Shown here: piece after piece, positions 17,496-27,336 of the stretch
How the letters are laid out: each line of letters begins with the position of its first letter
How positions within the stretch are numbered: the first letter of the stretch is position 1
NCBI GenBank assembly: GCA_012510495.1
Contig: JAAZHX010000109.1
Location: 62,001 to 126,000 of the forward strand
Source of the DNA: Smithella sp.
GTDB lineage: Bacteria > Desulfobacterota > Syntrophia > Syntrophales > Smithellaceae
DNA: 64,000 bases
Reading direction: 5' to 3'
Made by a program: the position numbers and the translations under genes
Notes under the pieces: generated by a model
Seen by the model: only the letters and a program-made list of their open reading frames with translations
Told to the model about the DNA's origin: nothing
Databases searched by the model: none

Positions 17496-18923
17496 TTAAG
17501 GGTTTTGCGCGATTAGAGCCTTGATTTCCAGATACTCTTCCAGTCCGTATTTGCTGCGTTCGCGTCCGAGTCCGGACTGTTTATACCCTCCGGCCGGAGC
17601 ATCGATGTCAAAGTCGGCCCCGTTGATGAAGACCTGGCCGCTTCGAATCTGACGCGCCACGGCTCTGGCTTTTTCAAGATCCGCCGACCAGACGGAGCCG
17701 GAAAGCCCGTAAACACTGTTGTTCGCGATGGCGATAGCTTCTTCCTCGGTCTGGTAGGGAATGATGCACAAAACAGGACCGAATATTTCCTCCTGCGCAA
17801 TGATCATATCGGGTTTGACGTCTGCAAAGAGCGTCGGCTTGACAAAGAATCCCTTCGGAAGGTTTTCGGGGGTTTCTGGACCGCCGGTGACCAGTGTGGC
17901 GCCTTCGCGGATCCCGGCCCGGATATATTCGCGAACGGATTGACGCTGGGCATCATCCACCATTGGCCCCAGATAGACGCCGTCTGTAAAGGCATCTCCC
18001 ATCACCATGGATTCGACGATGGCTTTTGCCATTTCGACGATTTCTTTCTGTTTGTGCGCCGGGACAATCATGCGGGACAGGGCAATGCAGGTTTGTCCGG
18101 AATTCAAAAAGCAGTTGTACACTCCTTTTGTCACCGCCATGGAAATATCCGCGTCTTCGAGCAGGACATTGGGGGACTTCCCGCCAAGCTCGAGCGTAAC
18201 CCGCTTGATCGTTGTGGCGGCAGCCTGGGCCACGGCAATGCCGGACTTCGTGGAACCAGTGAGAGACACCATGTCCACATCAGGATGAGACGACAGAGCG
18301 TAGCCCACTTTCGATCCGGCCCCGGGAACCAGGTTGAAGACTCCTGAAGGCACGCCGATTTCCTGCATGATCTCCGTAAATATATAGGCATTCAGCGGAG
18401 CCAGCTGGCTGGGTTTCGCCACCATGGTACAGCCCGCGGCAAGCGCCGGCGCCACTTTGCCTACGAGTTGGTGCAGAGGATAATTCCAAGGCGTAATGAA
18501 ACCGCAAACGCCGATCGGTTCTTTCACGATTTCCGTTCGCCCCATCGGGTAAGAGAATTGATAGTTTTCCAGAATCGGAACGAAGCTGCTGAGCGTGGCA
18601 ACGGGCAGGCCGGCCTGAATCATTCGGGACCAAGCGGACGGCATGCCCATCTCCCGGGAAATCGTATCGCCGATTTCGTTCTGGCGAGCGGCGATAGCCT
18701 CGGCAAGTTTTGCAATCAGTTTGCTCCGATCGCCGACGCTGGTTTTGGACCAGGAGGGAAAGGCCTGCAGAGCCGCCTTGACGGCTTTATCGACATCCTG
18801 TTCGTTGCCCAGTGGCACGGAGGCAATCGCTTCCTCCGTACAGGGGTTGATCACATCGACTTTATCCTTACCGGCGGGGGAAACCCACTGGCCATTGATA
18901 TAAATTTTATCGTATGTCTTCAT
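17496..18923 (-). CDS. NAD(P)-dependent aldehyde dehydrogenase
   Basis: FITPWNYPLHQLVGKVAPALAAGC...TLELGGKSPNVLLEDAD...NSGQTCIALSR; start moved to MKTYDKIYINGQW. Confidence 0.95.
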   Translation of the reverse strand: MKTYDKIYINGQWVSPAGKDKVDVINPCTEEAIASVPLGNEQDVDKAVKAALQAFPSWSKTSVGDRSKLIAKLAEAIAARQNEIGDTISREMGMPSAWSRMIQAGLPVATLSSFVPILENYQFSYPMGRTEIVKEPIGVCGFITPWNYPLHQLVGKVAPALAAGCTMVAKPSQLAPLNAYIFTEIMQEIGVPSGVFNLVPGAGSKVGYALSSHPDVDMVSLTGSTKSGIAVAQAAATTIKRVTLELGGKSPNVLLEDADISMAVTKGVYNCFLNSGQTCIALSRMIVPAHKQKEIVEMAKAIVESMVMGDAFTDGVYLGPMVDDAQRQSVREYIRAGIREGATLVTGGPETPENLPKGFFVKPTLFADVKPDMIIAQEEIFGPVLCIIPYQTEEEAIAIANNSVYGLSGSVWSADLEKARAVARQIRSGQVFINGADFDIDAPAGGYKQSGLGRERSKYGLEEYLEIKALIAQNP

Positions 18924-20110
18924 GCGTTGCCTCCTTCGTAAACGGATTGAATCCAACGGGTCAGTTCCTCTTCCGATGGTTTTTTGGATGCCAGGAGATA
19001 CCATGTGCCCGATGTCGTGTGGCGAATGATTTCCTCCGTATCGGAAAGCTTCAGCCCCATGTCTTTCAACGGTGGAATTCCGCAATCCTTGTAAAAGGAT
19101 TGAATGGCGATTTTGATCGCTGCCCCGATCTCCGCAACGGATTTTCCGGCAGGATCGATTTTGAACAAAGACGCCAACTTGTTGAGTTTCTGGGGAATGA
19201 GTTCAGCCATAAACTCGATGTTGTAAGGAAGAATGGAGGCGCATAAAAAACCGTGATTATGAATACTGCAAACCTCTCCCATGGCATGACCCAGGCAATG
19301 CCCCATGCTCAGTCCACCACCGGCGCCCAGAATGGACATAAAAGCGGCATAGGACATATCCGTCCTTGCCTTAATGTCTTTCCCGTTCTTCATGGCAGGC
19401 AGAAGACTCTCCAGCACCAGTTCGATGGCGGTAAAGGCAAAAGAATCCCGCATGGGCGACGGAGTAAAAATCGCCAGGCCGCCCATAAGACCTTCCATGG
19501 CGTGCGCAAAAGCGTCCAATCCAGTAGAAGCGGTAACGTTCACGGGCAGGCCCACAGTCAGAGCCGGGTCGATGAGAGCCATTGTGGGCACCAGGTCTGG
19601 CGCCATGACCGAAACCTTCAGTTTCGCTTCGTGATCGGTAACAACCGCCGACGGGGATATTTCACTGCCGGTTCCGGCGGTTGTGGGCAGGGCAAAAAAA
19701 GGTTTGAGCGGATTTTCAAAAGGGAATACCTTGAGGCCGTTGAGGTTGATGGCATGGTCGCGAAGCGTTCCGGGGTTGGATAGATTCGCGTTGACAGCTT
19801 TGGCTGTGTCGATGGAGCTGCCGCCACCCACGGCGACAAAGACATCCGGCTTGATCTCTCGCGCCAAGGCCGTGCACTGATCGATGACTTCCATGGGCGG
19901 ATCCGGCAACACCCCGTTGAAAGGCGTTACCTTCAGGCCTGCCGCTTCCATGTCCTCGATGAGCGGCGCGACAAGCCCCGCACCTTCCACACCTTTATCA
20001 AAGACACACAGAACGCGTTTTACGCCGGTCAGCTTGACATTTTCCCCCAACTGCCTGGAGCACCCTTCTCCGATGATCATTTTTGTAGGCAATTCAAATC
20101 TATAGTCCAT
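18920..20110 (-). CDS. iron-containing alcohol dehydrogenase
   Basis: VFVAVGGGSSIDTAKAVN...FFALPTTAGTGSEISPSAV...MGHCLGHAMG; 4-bp overlap with aldehyde DH. Confidence 0.94.
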   Translation of the reverse strand: MDYRFELPTKMIIGEGCSRQLGENVKLTGVKRVLCVFDKGVEGAGLVAPLIEDMEAAGLKVTPFNGVLPDPPMEVIDQCTALAREIKPDVFVAVGGGSSIDTAKAVNANLSNPGTLRDHAINLNGLKVFPFENPLKPFFALPTTAGTGSEISPSAVVTDHEAKLKVSVMAPDLVPTMALIDPALTVGLPVNVTASTGLDAFAHAMEGLMGGLAIFTPSPMRDSFAFTAIELVLESLLPAMKNGKDIKARTDMSYAAFMSILGAGGGLSMGHCLGHAMGEVCSIHNHGFLCASILPYNIEFMAELIPQKLNKLASLFKIDPAGKSVAEIGAAIKIAIQSFYKDCGIPPLKDMGLKLSDTEEIIRHTTSGTWYLLASKKPSEEELTRWIQSVYEGGNA

Positions 20111-20328
20111 GATTCCTCCTTTTTGGTGTTCATTTACTACATTTCAAATGCATCTCCTCCACGTCCATCGTTGCTTTTGTCACCTAATATACTGACCGCT
20201 GCATGTCGTAAATTCTATTCTCTGGCACGCACCCCTCCTTTCTTCATGAGGCATGGTTTCACCTCAACAAACTGCATAATTTACGGACAACTTTTCTCCA
20301 ATCGTTCAAATATCGACTATATAGATTG

Positions 20329-20356
20329 TATATATATTTTTTTTATATACTGTCAA
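20329..20356 (-). promoter_or_regulatory. sigma70-like promoter for the alcohol/aldehyde/CoA-transferase operon
   Basis: Minus strand TTGACA (20356-20351), 16-bp spacer, TATATA; alternative TATACA at 18 bp; very AT-rich block; CTATATAG palindrome at 20317-20324. Confidence 0.5.
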
Positions 20357-20976
20357 GTATTTTTTCTCCTCATCAACTAAAGGTCAATACCTTAATATTC
20401 TTGGCGTTCTGTGCTTGGCAACCATCATCGGCCATAAAAAATAAATATCGAAACAGAAGATAATTCTTCCGGTTGATGCTGAAAATGCTGGATATGAAAA
20501 TGAGCGGCAAGCTTTTGGATGGCGATTCTGACTTTTGCGAAGATGTTTCCCGGGGAACGAGTCGTTTCCCCACCGATCGAGGCGCTTCAGCCGCGCCGCC
20601 CAGCGGCGCATCAAGCAGATCCTCGCAGGGGTCATCCACAAAGGCTTCAGATGGTCTACCGCCATCGCCACCGTATGACTTTCTTCCGTCTTTCTTTTGC
20701 ATCGCTTGCTCCCGGGCTTGTGGAAGCGCACTGAACCGTTTTTTTGAAGCATTTTACCAGTTCGCCTGCGCAAATACAAACGGGCAGCTGTCGTCGTGAC
20801 GATCGTCAGCAGCCCGCCCGAATGAATTCTCCGGACCCGGGAAATGGATTCCTGCAATGATCAAATCATCCTTAATCACTGCAAATCCTGTTTTGCTTTT
20901 GTTCAATTCAATGCTATGAAAACGACGGCTTCCGCTGAAGGGTGGAGCACGGTAAGGAATGCCGGAGGATAGCGCC

Positions 20977-21375
20977 ATGGTAAAAGTCACAGAGGAAATC
21001 AAAGAAAGTTTGAAAGGAACAAAAATCGCGTTTCTTGCGACGGCGTCAAAGGACGGAATTCCCAATGCGATCCCGATCGGCGCGTTCAAATTCCTGGACG
21101 ATGAAACGCTTCTGATCTCCGATCAGTACTTTAACAAAACCCTGAAGAACCTTCAGGAGAATCCAAAAATCTCCCTCGTCTGGTGGGGAGAAAAAAACGG
21201 CTTTCAAGTCAAGGCCGACATCACGATCCACACGGAAGGAGAAATCTTCCGGCGGAATGTCGAGTGGGTCCGCGGCATCAAAGAGACGCTCCGCCCCAAA
21301 TCCGCCATCGTGGGAAAGATAACTGACGTTTATCTTATCAAAAGCGGCCCTGACGCAGGGAAAAAGATACTGTAA
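20977..21375 (+). CDS. pyridoxamine 5'-phosphate oxidase-fold FMN-binding protein
   Basis: GTKIAFLATASKDGIPNAIPIGAFKFLDDETLLISDQYFNKTLKNLQENPKISL. Confidence 0.8.
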   Translation: MVKVTEEIKESLKGTKIAFLATASKDGIPNAIPIGAFKFLDDETLLISDQYFNKTLKNLQENPKISLVWWGEKNGFQVKADITIHTEGEIFRRNVEWVRGIKETLRPKSAIVGKITDVYLIKSGPDAGKKIL

Positions 21376-21440
21376 GCGCCGACGCCGGGGAAAAAAGCCC
21401 CCTTTACGGATAGAGAAGAATATGATAAAGGAGTTGTAAA

Positions 21441-21884
21441 ATGGCAGACGAACAAAAGAGCGACGAGCAAATCAAACAGGAAATGATCGATCTGCTCATG
21501 GAAAAAATCACGGGCGGTCTTTCCGAAAAGGTTGTGGATTACGGAAACAACCCCAGAAATTACGGCAGCCTCGACAAACCCGACGGCTACGCCAAAATCA
21601 AAGGCCCCTGCGGCGACACGATGGAAATGTTTCTCAAGATTCGAAACGATAAAATCGACAATATTTCCTACACGACGGACGGCTGCATGACATCCCATGC
21701 CGCGGGCACGGCCGCCACGGTCATGGCCAGGGGGAAAATGGTCCGGGAGTGTCTGAAAATCAATCAGAGCTCCATCCTGGAGCACCTGGGCGGCATGCCT
21801 GAAGATTCGGAGCATTGCGCCCTGCTGGCCGCCAACACGTTTCACAAAGCCCTGCGGGACTACGCCGTCGGAAAGAAAAAATGA
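21441..21884 (+). CDS. NifU/IscU-like iron-sulfur cluster scaffold
   Basis: VVDYGNNPRNYGSLDKPDGYAKIKGPCGDTMEMFLKI...YTTDGCMTSHAAGTAA. Confidence 0.85.
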   Translation: MADEQKSDEQIKQEMIDLLMEKITGGLSEKVVDYGNNPRNYGSLDKPDGYAKIKGPCGDTMEMFLKIRNDKIDNISYTTDGCMTSHAAGTAATVMARGKMVRECLKINQSSILEHLGGMPEDSEHCALLAANTFHKALRDYAVGKKK

Positions 21885-21915
21885 TTCTTTACTCCCTTCG
21901 GCAAACAGGAGAATC

Positions 21916-22151
21916 ATGACCCGCAAAGCCCGACAGATGGTCGAATGGTTCGAGTATTATACGGCGCGCTACCGCGACGCGAAAGGTTTGCTGACTCCCG
22001 CGCTGGAGCTCAAGTATCGCCACAGCCAGCGCGTCGCGGAGAACACCCGCCTGATCGCCCGTGGCCTGAAAAAGGAAATGATCATCCGGGGCGGTGAAAC
22101 ATCTACCCCAAAGAGCTGGAAGCCGCTCTGAAATCGGAGGGGAAAATCTGA
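21916..22151 (+). pseudogene. chimeric remnant: HD-domain protein N-terminus joined to AMP-dependent acyl-CoA synthetase C-terminal fragment
   Basis: LELKYRHSQRVAENTRLIARGL (HD family) runs into KKEMIIRGGE, then after a 1-nt frameshift NIYPKELEAALKSEGKI-stop (22149-22151), matching RGGENIYPKELEAAL of acyl-CoA synthetases. Confidence 0.6.
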
Positions 22152-22208
22152 CCGGAACCGGTCGTGGATAGCGCGAACAGGAATTATTAAATCATTGAGG
22201 AGGCGATT

Positions 22209-23435
22209 ATGAAAATAGCATCGATTGAGCTTTATCATGTACAGATTCCCCTGAAAGAAACCTTCTGGCCCACGTGGATCCCCGGCTATCCGCAGACGCA
22301 CAACGGATTTACTCTGATCAAGCTGGTCACGGACGACGGAATTGAAGGATATTCCGCAGGCTCCGCCCTGGGACTCGAGCGGGATGGCCTGGGCGATCTC
22401 ATCGGCGGGTATCTGCTGGGCGCGGACCCGACCGACATCGAATCGGTGCAGGCATTGCTCAAGCAGGCCGGCATCCTGGGATGGAGAAATTTCTGGATCG
22501 AGCCGGCGTGCTGGGACATCATCGGCAAAAGTAAGGGAAAGCCGGTTTATGAACTTCTGGGCGGTGAGAAACGGCCCATCGAAGTGTACTGTTCCACGGG
22601 AGAAATGCACGAACCGGAAAAGAGAGTGGAAGAGCTCCTGGCCATGAAAGAGCGTGGTTTTAAAACGGCAAAACTGCGGGTAAAAAACAAGGAATTGAAG
22701 GACGACATCCGGCATATCGAGGTCATCCGGAAAGGCGTGGGAGACCGCTTGGTTTTAGGCGTGGATGCCAACCAGGGCTGGCTGGTGACGATTGTGGATA
22801 AAATTCCCGCGTGGGACCTGAAGCGCGCAACGGCCTTTGCGGAGGTCTGCGCCGCGAACGGCATCTCCTGGCTGGAAGAGCCGCTGGATTCGCGGGACTA
22901 CGACGGCAATGCCGCCCTGAAGAAAATCTCCAAAGTCAGAATCTCCGGCGCCGAGCTGAACTACGGCTGGGATGAAATCAAGATCATGTTCGAAAAAGAC
23001 TGCTTCCATATCTATCAGCCGGACGCAACGTTTGCCGGAGGAATTGCCCAAGTAAAAAAAGTGATTGACGCCAGCCATGCTCATCAACGGGAGTACTCTC
23101 CGCATACCTGGACCAATGGAATCGGTTTTTACATCAACTGGAACCTCGTGCTCGCCGATAAAGGCAATACCCTTCCCCTAGAATACCCCCTGGAGGAGCC
23201 ATCCTGGGTACCGGAACAGAGAGAAGGAATCATCGACCCGATCCTCCCAGACAAAAACGCGATGCTCGCGCCGTTCACGAAGCCGGGCCTGGGATTTGAG
23301 ATTGACCGGAAGAAGCTGAACAAATACGGAAAGCGGTTTTTTAAGCTGACGGAGCTGCGGCAGAAAATCAAAGTGATCCGGCAAAAAGGCCTGAAGACCG
23401 CACTGGCGCTGAAGAATAGAAAAGAATCCCAGTAG
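22209..23435 (+). CDS. enolase-superfamily (mandelate racemase/muconate lactonizing) enzyme
   Basis: IASIELYHVQIPLKETFWPTW...LGVDANQGW...WLEEPLDSRDYDG...PDATFAGGIAQVKKVIDASHAH. Confidence 0.88.
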   Translation: MKIASIELYHVQIPLKETFWPTWIPGYPQTHNGFTLIKLVTDDGIEGYSAGSALGLERDGLGDLIGGYLLGADPTDIESVQALLKQAGILGWRNFWIEPACWDIIGKSKGKPVYELLGGEKRPIEVYCSTGEMHEPEKRVEELLAMKERGFKTAKLRVKNKELKDDIRHIEVIRKGVGDRLVLGVDANQGWLVTIVDKIPAWDLKRATAFAEVCAANGISWLEEPLDSRDYDGNAALKKISKVRISGAELNYGWDEIKIMFEKDCFHIYQPDATFAGGIAQVKKVIDASHAHQREYSPHTWTNGIGFYINWNLVLADKGNTLPLEYPLEEPSWVPEQREGIIDPILPDKNAMLAPFTKPGLGFEIDRKKLNKYGKRFFKLTELRQKIKVIRQKGLKTALALKNRKESQ

Positions 23436-23462
23436 CCCGTAAATTGCTCCGGAAGATCGGTT

Positions 23463-23855
23463 ATGAAAAAGCCCCTGAAGATCGCGGTCATCATTCTTAC
23501 CGTCGTTCCCGTCGTGATCGTCGCCGTCAGTATGCTGATCAAGACCTTTCTGACGGAAGAGGGGCTTCGGCCCTCGTTACAGAAACGGTAGAAAAGTCGC
23601 TCGAGCGCAAGACCAGCTTCGGCGCTATTCAGGTAAGCCTTTTTCGCGGCATCGTCGTCCGGGATTTTGAAATCCGCGAACAGGACGCCGAATCCGTACG
23701 AAAGCCGTAGGCAGGAAGGTCTCGGAAGGCCTGCAGAAAAAGGCCGGCGAGGAGCTTCGCTATATTATGCTGAAAGACCGGAAACCTGTCGCCGCGGGCG
23801 ATGAGGACAAAAACGCTAACCGCAAAAGCGTGATCCGTGATCTCTTCGGAAGATG
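23463..23855 (+). pseudogene. AsmA/DUF748-family remnant with frameshifts and internal deletion
   Basis: MKKPLKIAVIILTVVPVVIVAVSMLIKTFLTEEGLR / ALVTETVEKSLERKTSFGAIQVSLFRGIVVRDFEI / VGRKVSEGLQKKAGEELR...NRKSVIRDLFGR-stop in three different frames. Confidence 0.65.
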
Positions 23856-23910
23856 AAATCCGGCAATGGCCGCTCCAAGGATACCGTTTGAGCAACGGCC
23901 CGTAAAGATT

Positions 23911-24564
23911 TCATCTCAATCTTCCGGGAGTAGCCGCCAGGATTGCGCCGATCTCGATGGTCGCATACCGTCCCTTTTTGAAGCTTCCGGTGTTGACGAC
24001 CAGGGTGTTTTGAAAACGTTCAACGCCGTGCGCCTCGTGAATATGCCCGCAGAGGCAAAGACTGACCGGATGGGTTGAAAGAAACGCCTGCACGCTGCGG
24101 CTCCCCCCGCGCAATCCGAAAAAAGACCGGTCCCGAACGGAACGCGGCGGAGCGTGGGAAATCACAACCAGCCGGGAAGCCTGCCGGATTTGCTCATATC
24201 CTGTTTTTAAAATCCGGGCGATTTCTTCTTCCGAATACACCGTGGCAGTGGGCAACGGTGTCGGCGACGACCCGCCGACGCCGAAGAATCCTGTCCCATC
24301 CAGAATCCGGCCCCTGCCGTGCAGAGAAAAACCTTTTTCTTCGAGAAAGTCGCCGACTTCCTTCCGATCCCAGTTGCCATGGACAGCGAGAATCTGTTTT
24401 GAATGCTGCTCCAGACACCCAAGAACATCCTCCGCCTCGGTCCGCGTTTTGGTGTGCGTGATGTCGCCGGAAATGACCACTGCGTCAGCCTCGCGGATGA
24501 GATGGGCGGCTTTTTCAATAGACCCGATTGCACCGTGAATGTCACTGATTGCAAATATCTTCAT
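23911..24564 (-). CDS. metallophosphoesterase (YfcE/MJ0936-like)
   Basis: MKIFAISDIHGAIGSIEKA...VVISGDITHTKTR...AVHGNWDR...VISHAPPR...LCGHIHEAHG. Confidence 0.92.
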   Translation of the reverse strand: MKIFAISDIHGAIGSIEKAAHLIREADAVVISGDITHTKTRTEAEDVLGCLEQHSKQILAVHGNWDRKEVGDFLEEKGFSLHGRGRILDGTGFFGVGGSSPTPLPTATVYSEEEIARILKTGYEQIRQASRLVVISHAPPRSVRDRSFFGLRGGSRSVQAFLSTHPVSLCLCGHIHEAHGVERFQNTLVVNTGSFKKGRYATIEIGAILAATPGRLR

Positions 24565-24771
24565 TTTCATCGTTTCCTGATGTCAGGACAGGGTCGGAAA
24601 CCGGCTTGAATCCCGCTTCAGCGGGACGAGCGTTCATTATCCGCAACTTACTGCGATATAATGACGTTCACTTCATACCTCAACAGCTTGCTGCGAGGTG
24701 GTTGATTCGGCGCAGAATCGCGCCGGACGGCACTGGAATGTGCCGGTGGGGAAGGGGGGATCCGCTGAAGA

Positions 24772-25032
24772 TTAATCGGGAATCACTTTAAAAACTTCAT
24801 CTCCGGGTCGCACGCGATCCGAGACCTTCAGGCCGATGGAATCGCCCGCCACGGCTTTCTGCACCGGCTTGTTATCCACTTCCATGGACTGAATCACGTC
24901 GGTAAATTCCGTTGTGTGGCCGGAAAATTTGATGCTGTCGCCAATCGACAATTCGCCCTCCGAAAGATGAACCGCCGCCACCGAAGGCTTCGCAAAAAAC
25001 TTGAGCACTTCGCCGATCTTTTTTTCTGCCAT
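24772..25032 (-). CDS. small translation elongation factor domain II-like protein
   Basis: MAEKKIGEVLKFFAKPSVAAVHLSEGELSIGDSIKFSGHTTEFTDVIQSMEVDNKPVQKAVAGDSIGLKVSDRVRPGDEVFKV. Confidence 0.8.
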   Translation of the reverse strand: MAEKKIGEVLKFFAKPSVAAVHLSEGELSIGDSIKFSGHTTEFTDVIQSMEVDNKPVQKAVAGDSIGLKVSDRVRPGDEVFKVIPD

Positions 25033-25094
25033 TACGACTCCTCCTTTGCGATAGTGGTCAATCAATACCTTGATTGATTTCAAAAAACAACCAC

Positions 25095-25124
25095 AAAAAA
25101 AGGCAGGGGGCGCGCCCTGCCTTT
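25095..25124 (-). terminator. rho-independent terminator after rplQ
   Basis: Minus strand AAAGGCAGGG-CGCGCC-CCCTGCCTTTTTTT. Confidence 0.9.
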
Positions 25125-25143
25125 GATGATCTGATTTTATTGG

Positions 25144-25551
25144 CTATTCGGCCTTTTTCTCCTTCTTCTTCGGCTTTGCCTTCTCTTTCCTGCTCCCATC
25201 CGGAATATATTCCAGAATAGAAACCGGCGCGTTGTCGCCAAAACGGTAGCCGACTTTGACGATCCGGGTGTAGCCGCCCGCGCGATTGCGGAAGCGTTCG
25301 GCCAGCTCGCCGAAAAGCTTGGCGACCATCTCTTTGTCCCGAACCACCGACAGCGCCTGCCGGCGCGCATGCAGATCGCCTCTTTTCCCCAGCGTAATCA
25401 TTCGATCCGCCAGTTTGCGCACTTCCTTGGCTGTCGCATCGGTTGTCCGGATGCTTTCATGTTTGATGATCGATGTCACCATATTGCGAAACATGGCTTC
25501 CCGATGGCTGGATGTTCGTCCCAGTTTTCTGCCCGCCTTACCGTGATACAT
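25144..25551 (-). CDS. rplQ: 50S ribosomal protein L17
   Basis: [28 protein letters not shown]. Confidence 0.97.
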   Translation of the reverse strand: MYHGKAGRKLGRTSSHREAMFRNMVTSIIKHESIRTTDATAKEVRKLADRMITLGKRGDLHARRQALSVVRDKEMVAKLFGELAERFRNRAGGYTRIVKVGYRFGDNAPVSILEYIPDGSRKEKAKPKKKEKKAE

Positions 25552-25638
25552 GGCTACATTATCCTTTCCTGACCGTCTTCCAATGATTTATCCAACGCCA
25601 TCTTTCGCCGCCGGCTGGGTTCCGGTCGCTTTGCTTTT

Positions 25639-26613
25639 TTAAGCATTTTCCTCCGACTTCATGCCAAAAACCAAGCCGTATTCGTTGAGAATATCCTTGA
25701 TTTCACTTAAGGACTTGCGTCCGAAATTCTTGGTTTTAAGCATTTCCGCTTCGGTCCTCTGGACCAGCTCCCCGATCGTGTTGATGCCCGCGTTTTTCAG
25801 GCAGTTGGCCGAACGAACGGAAAGCTCCAGATCTTCAACCGAGCGCATGAGAATTTCATTGATGTCGCCTTTTCCGTCCTCATCCTGCTCCGGAGCGATA
25901 TCTTCTTCGACTTCCTCAAAATTGATAAACACATCCAGCTGCTGTTTGAGGATCTTGGCCGAATAAGCGATGGCGTCGGCCGGATTCAGGCTTCCGTCCG
26001 TCCAAACCTCCAGCACCAGTTTGTCGTAATCCGTAATCTGACCGACGCGGGCGTGTGACACCACATAGTTGACTTTTCGGATCGGCGAAAAGACGGCGTC
26101 TACATTGATGGTTCCTTCCGGCTGATCGGGTTCCATCTCTTTTTTCGCAGCGATGTATCCCTTGCCCATTTTCACGACCATTTCCGCTTTCAGCGAACCG
26201 TCGCCGGACAGCGTGGCGATGTAATGGTCGGGATTCAACACATCAATCGTTCCGTCGGTAATAATATCGGCGGCCGTAATCACGGCGGCGCCGGTCACGT
26301 TGAGTTTTACGACTTTCGTGTCCGCCGCGCCCAGTTTGAAACGGACGCCTTTCAGATTCAAGATCACGTCCGTGATGTCTTCCTTGACACCGGGGATTGT
26401 GGAAAACTCGTGCAAAACACCGTCGATTTTAACGGAAGTAATGGCCGCTCCCTGGATGGACGACAACAAAACCCTTCTCAACGCGTTTCCCAGTGTTATG
26501 CCAAACCCTCTTTCCAGAGGTTGAATGGTAAATTCTCCGTAGATCCGTGTATGCGTGGTTTCATCGACATCTACACGCTTGGGACGAATTAAACTCGACC
26601 AGTTTCTCTGCAT
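25639..26613 (-). CDS. rpoA: DNA-directed RNA polymerase subunit alpha
   Basis: [26 protein letters not shown]; alpha-[14 protein letters not shown]-like. Confidence 0.97.
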   Translation of the reverse strand: MQRNWSSLIRPKRVDVDETTHTRIYGEFTIQPLERGFGITLGNALRRVLLSSIQGAAITSVKIDGVLHEFSTIPGVKEDITDVILNLKGVRFKLGAADTKVVKLNVTGAAVITAADIITDGTIDVLNPDHYIATLSGDGSLKAEMVVKMGKGYIAAKKEMEPDQPEGTINVDAVFSPIRKVNYVVSHARVGQITDYDKLVLEVWTDGSLNPADAIAYSAKILKQQLDVFINFEEVEEDIAPEQDEDGKGDINEILMRSVEDLELSVRSANCLKNAGINTIGELVQRTEAEMLKTKNFGRKSLSEIKDILNEYGLVFGMKSEENA

Positions 26614-26657
26614 AATCAAACCCACCCTTAAGCTGGTTCATTCAATATGTTGGTTGC

Positions 26658-27287
26658 TTACTTGGAGTAAAGTTCCACGACAAGCTGTTCCTGCATCGGC
26701 ATCGTCAGATCTTCGCGAACCGGGAGCATCGTGACGGTCGCTTTAAAGTGATCTTTATCCAATCCCAGCCAATGCGGCACACCGCGCCGGGCAACGGTTT
26801 CCATGGCTTCCAGAATCCGGCTGATCTTCCGGGAGCCTTCTTTAATCGTAACTTCATCGCCTGCCTTGAGCAGGTACGACGGGATGTTGACGGCTTTGCC
26901 GTTCACCAGAAAATGACCGTGGCTGATCAGCTGCCGCGCCTCGATTCGTGAATTGGCAAACCCCAGGCGGAAAACCATGTTGTCCAGCCTGCGCTCCAGA
27001 AGGACCAGCAAATTGGTGCCGGTAATACCCTTCTGGCGATCCGCCTTTTCATAGTATCCGTGGAACTGCTTCTCCAGAAGTCCGTACATTCTTTTGAGCT
27101 TCTGCTTTTCGCGCAGCTGGGTGCCGTAGTCCGACTGCTGTCTCTTGTGGGACTGACCGTGGTCTCCCGGCGCGTAGCCTCTTCGTTCAAAAGAACATTT
27201 TTCTGAATAACACCGGTCGCCCTTCAAAAAAAGCTTTACGCCTTCCCGACGGCACAAACGACATGAGGAATCCGTATATCTTGCCAA
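26658..27287 (-). CDS. rpsD: 30S ribosomal protein S4
   Basis: [36 protein letters not shown]. Confidence 0.97.
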   Translation of the reverse strand: MARYTDSSCRLCRREGVKLFLKGDRCYSEKCSFERRGYAPGDHGQSHKRQQSDYGTQLREKQKLKRMYGLLEKQFHGYYEKADRQKGITGTNLLVLLERRLDNMVFRLGFANSRIEARQLISHGHFLVNGKAVNIPSYLLKAGDEVTIKEGSRKISRILEAMETVARRGVPHWLGLDKDHFKATVTMLPVREDLTMPMQEQLVVELYSK

Positions 27288-27336
27288 AAAAAGCCTCCCT
27301 TGTACTCTTTCTCAAGTATCCTTGGAATATTTTATA

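Noticed and set aside
20223-20240. TGGCACG as a sigma54 promoter (-24 element)
   Set aside because: No matching -12 GC element at the required spacing, and it is on the plus strand facing away from the operon.
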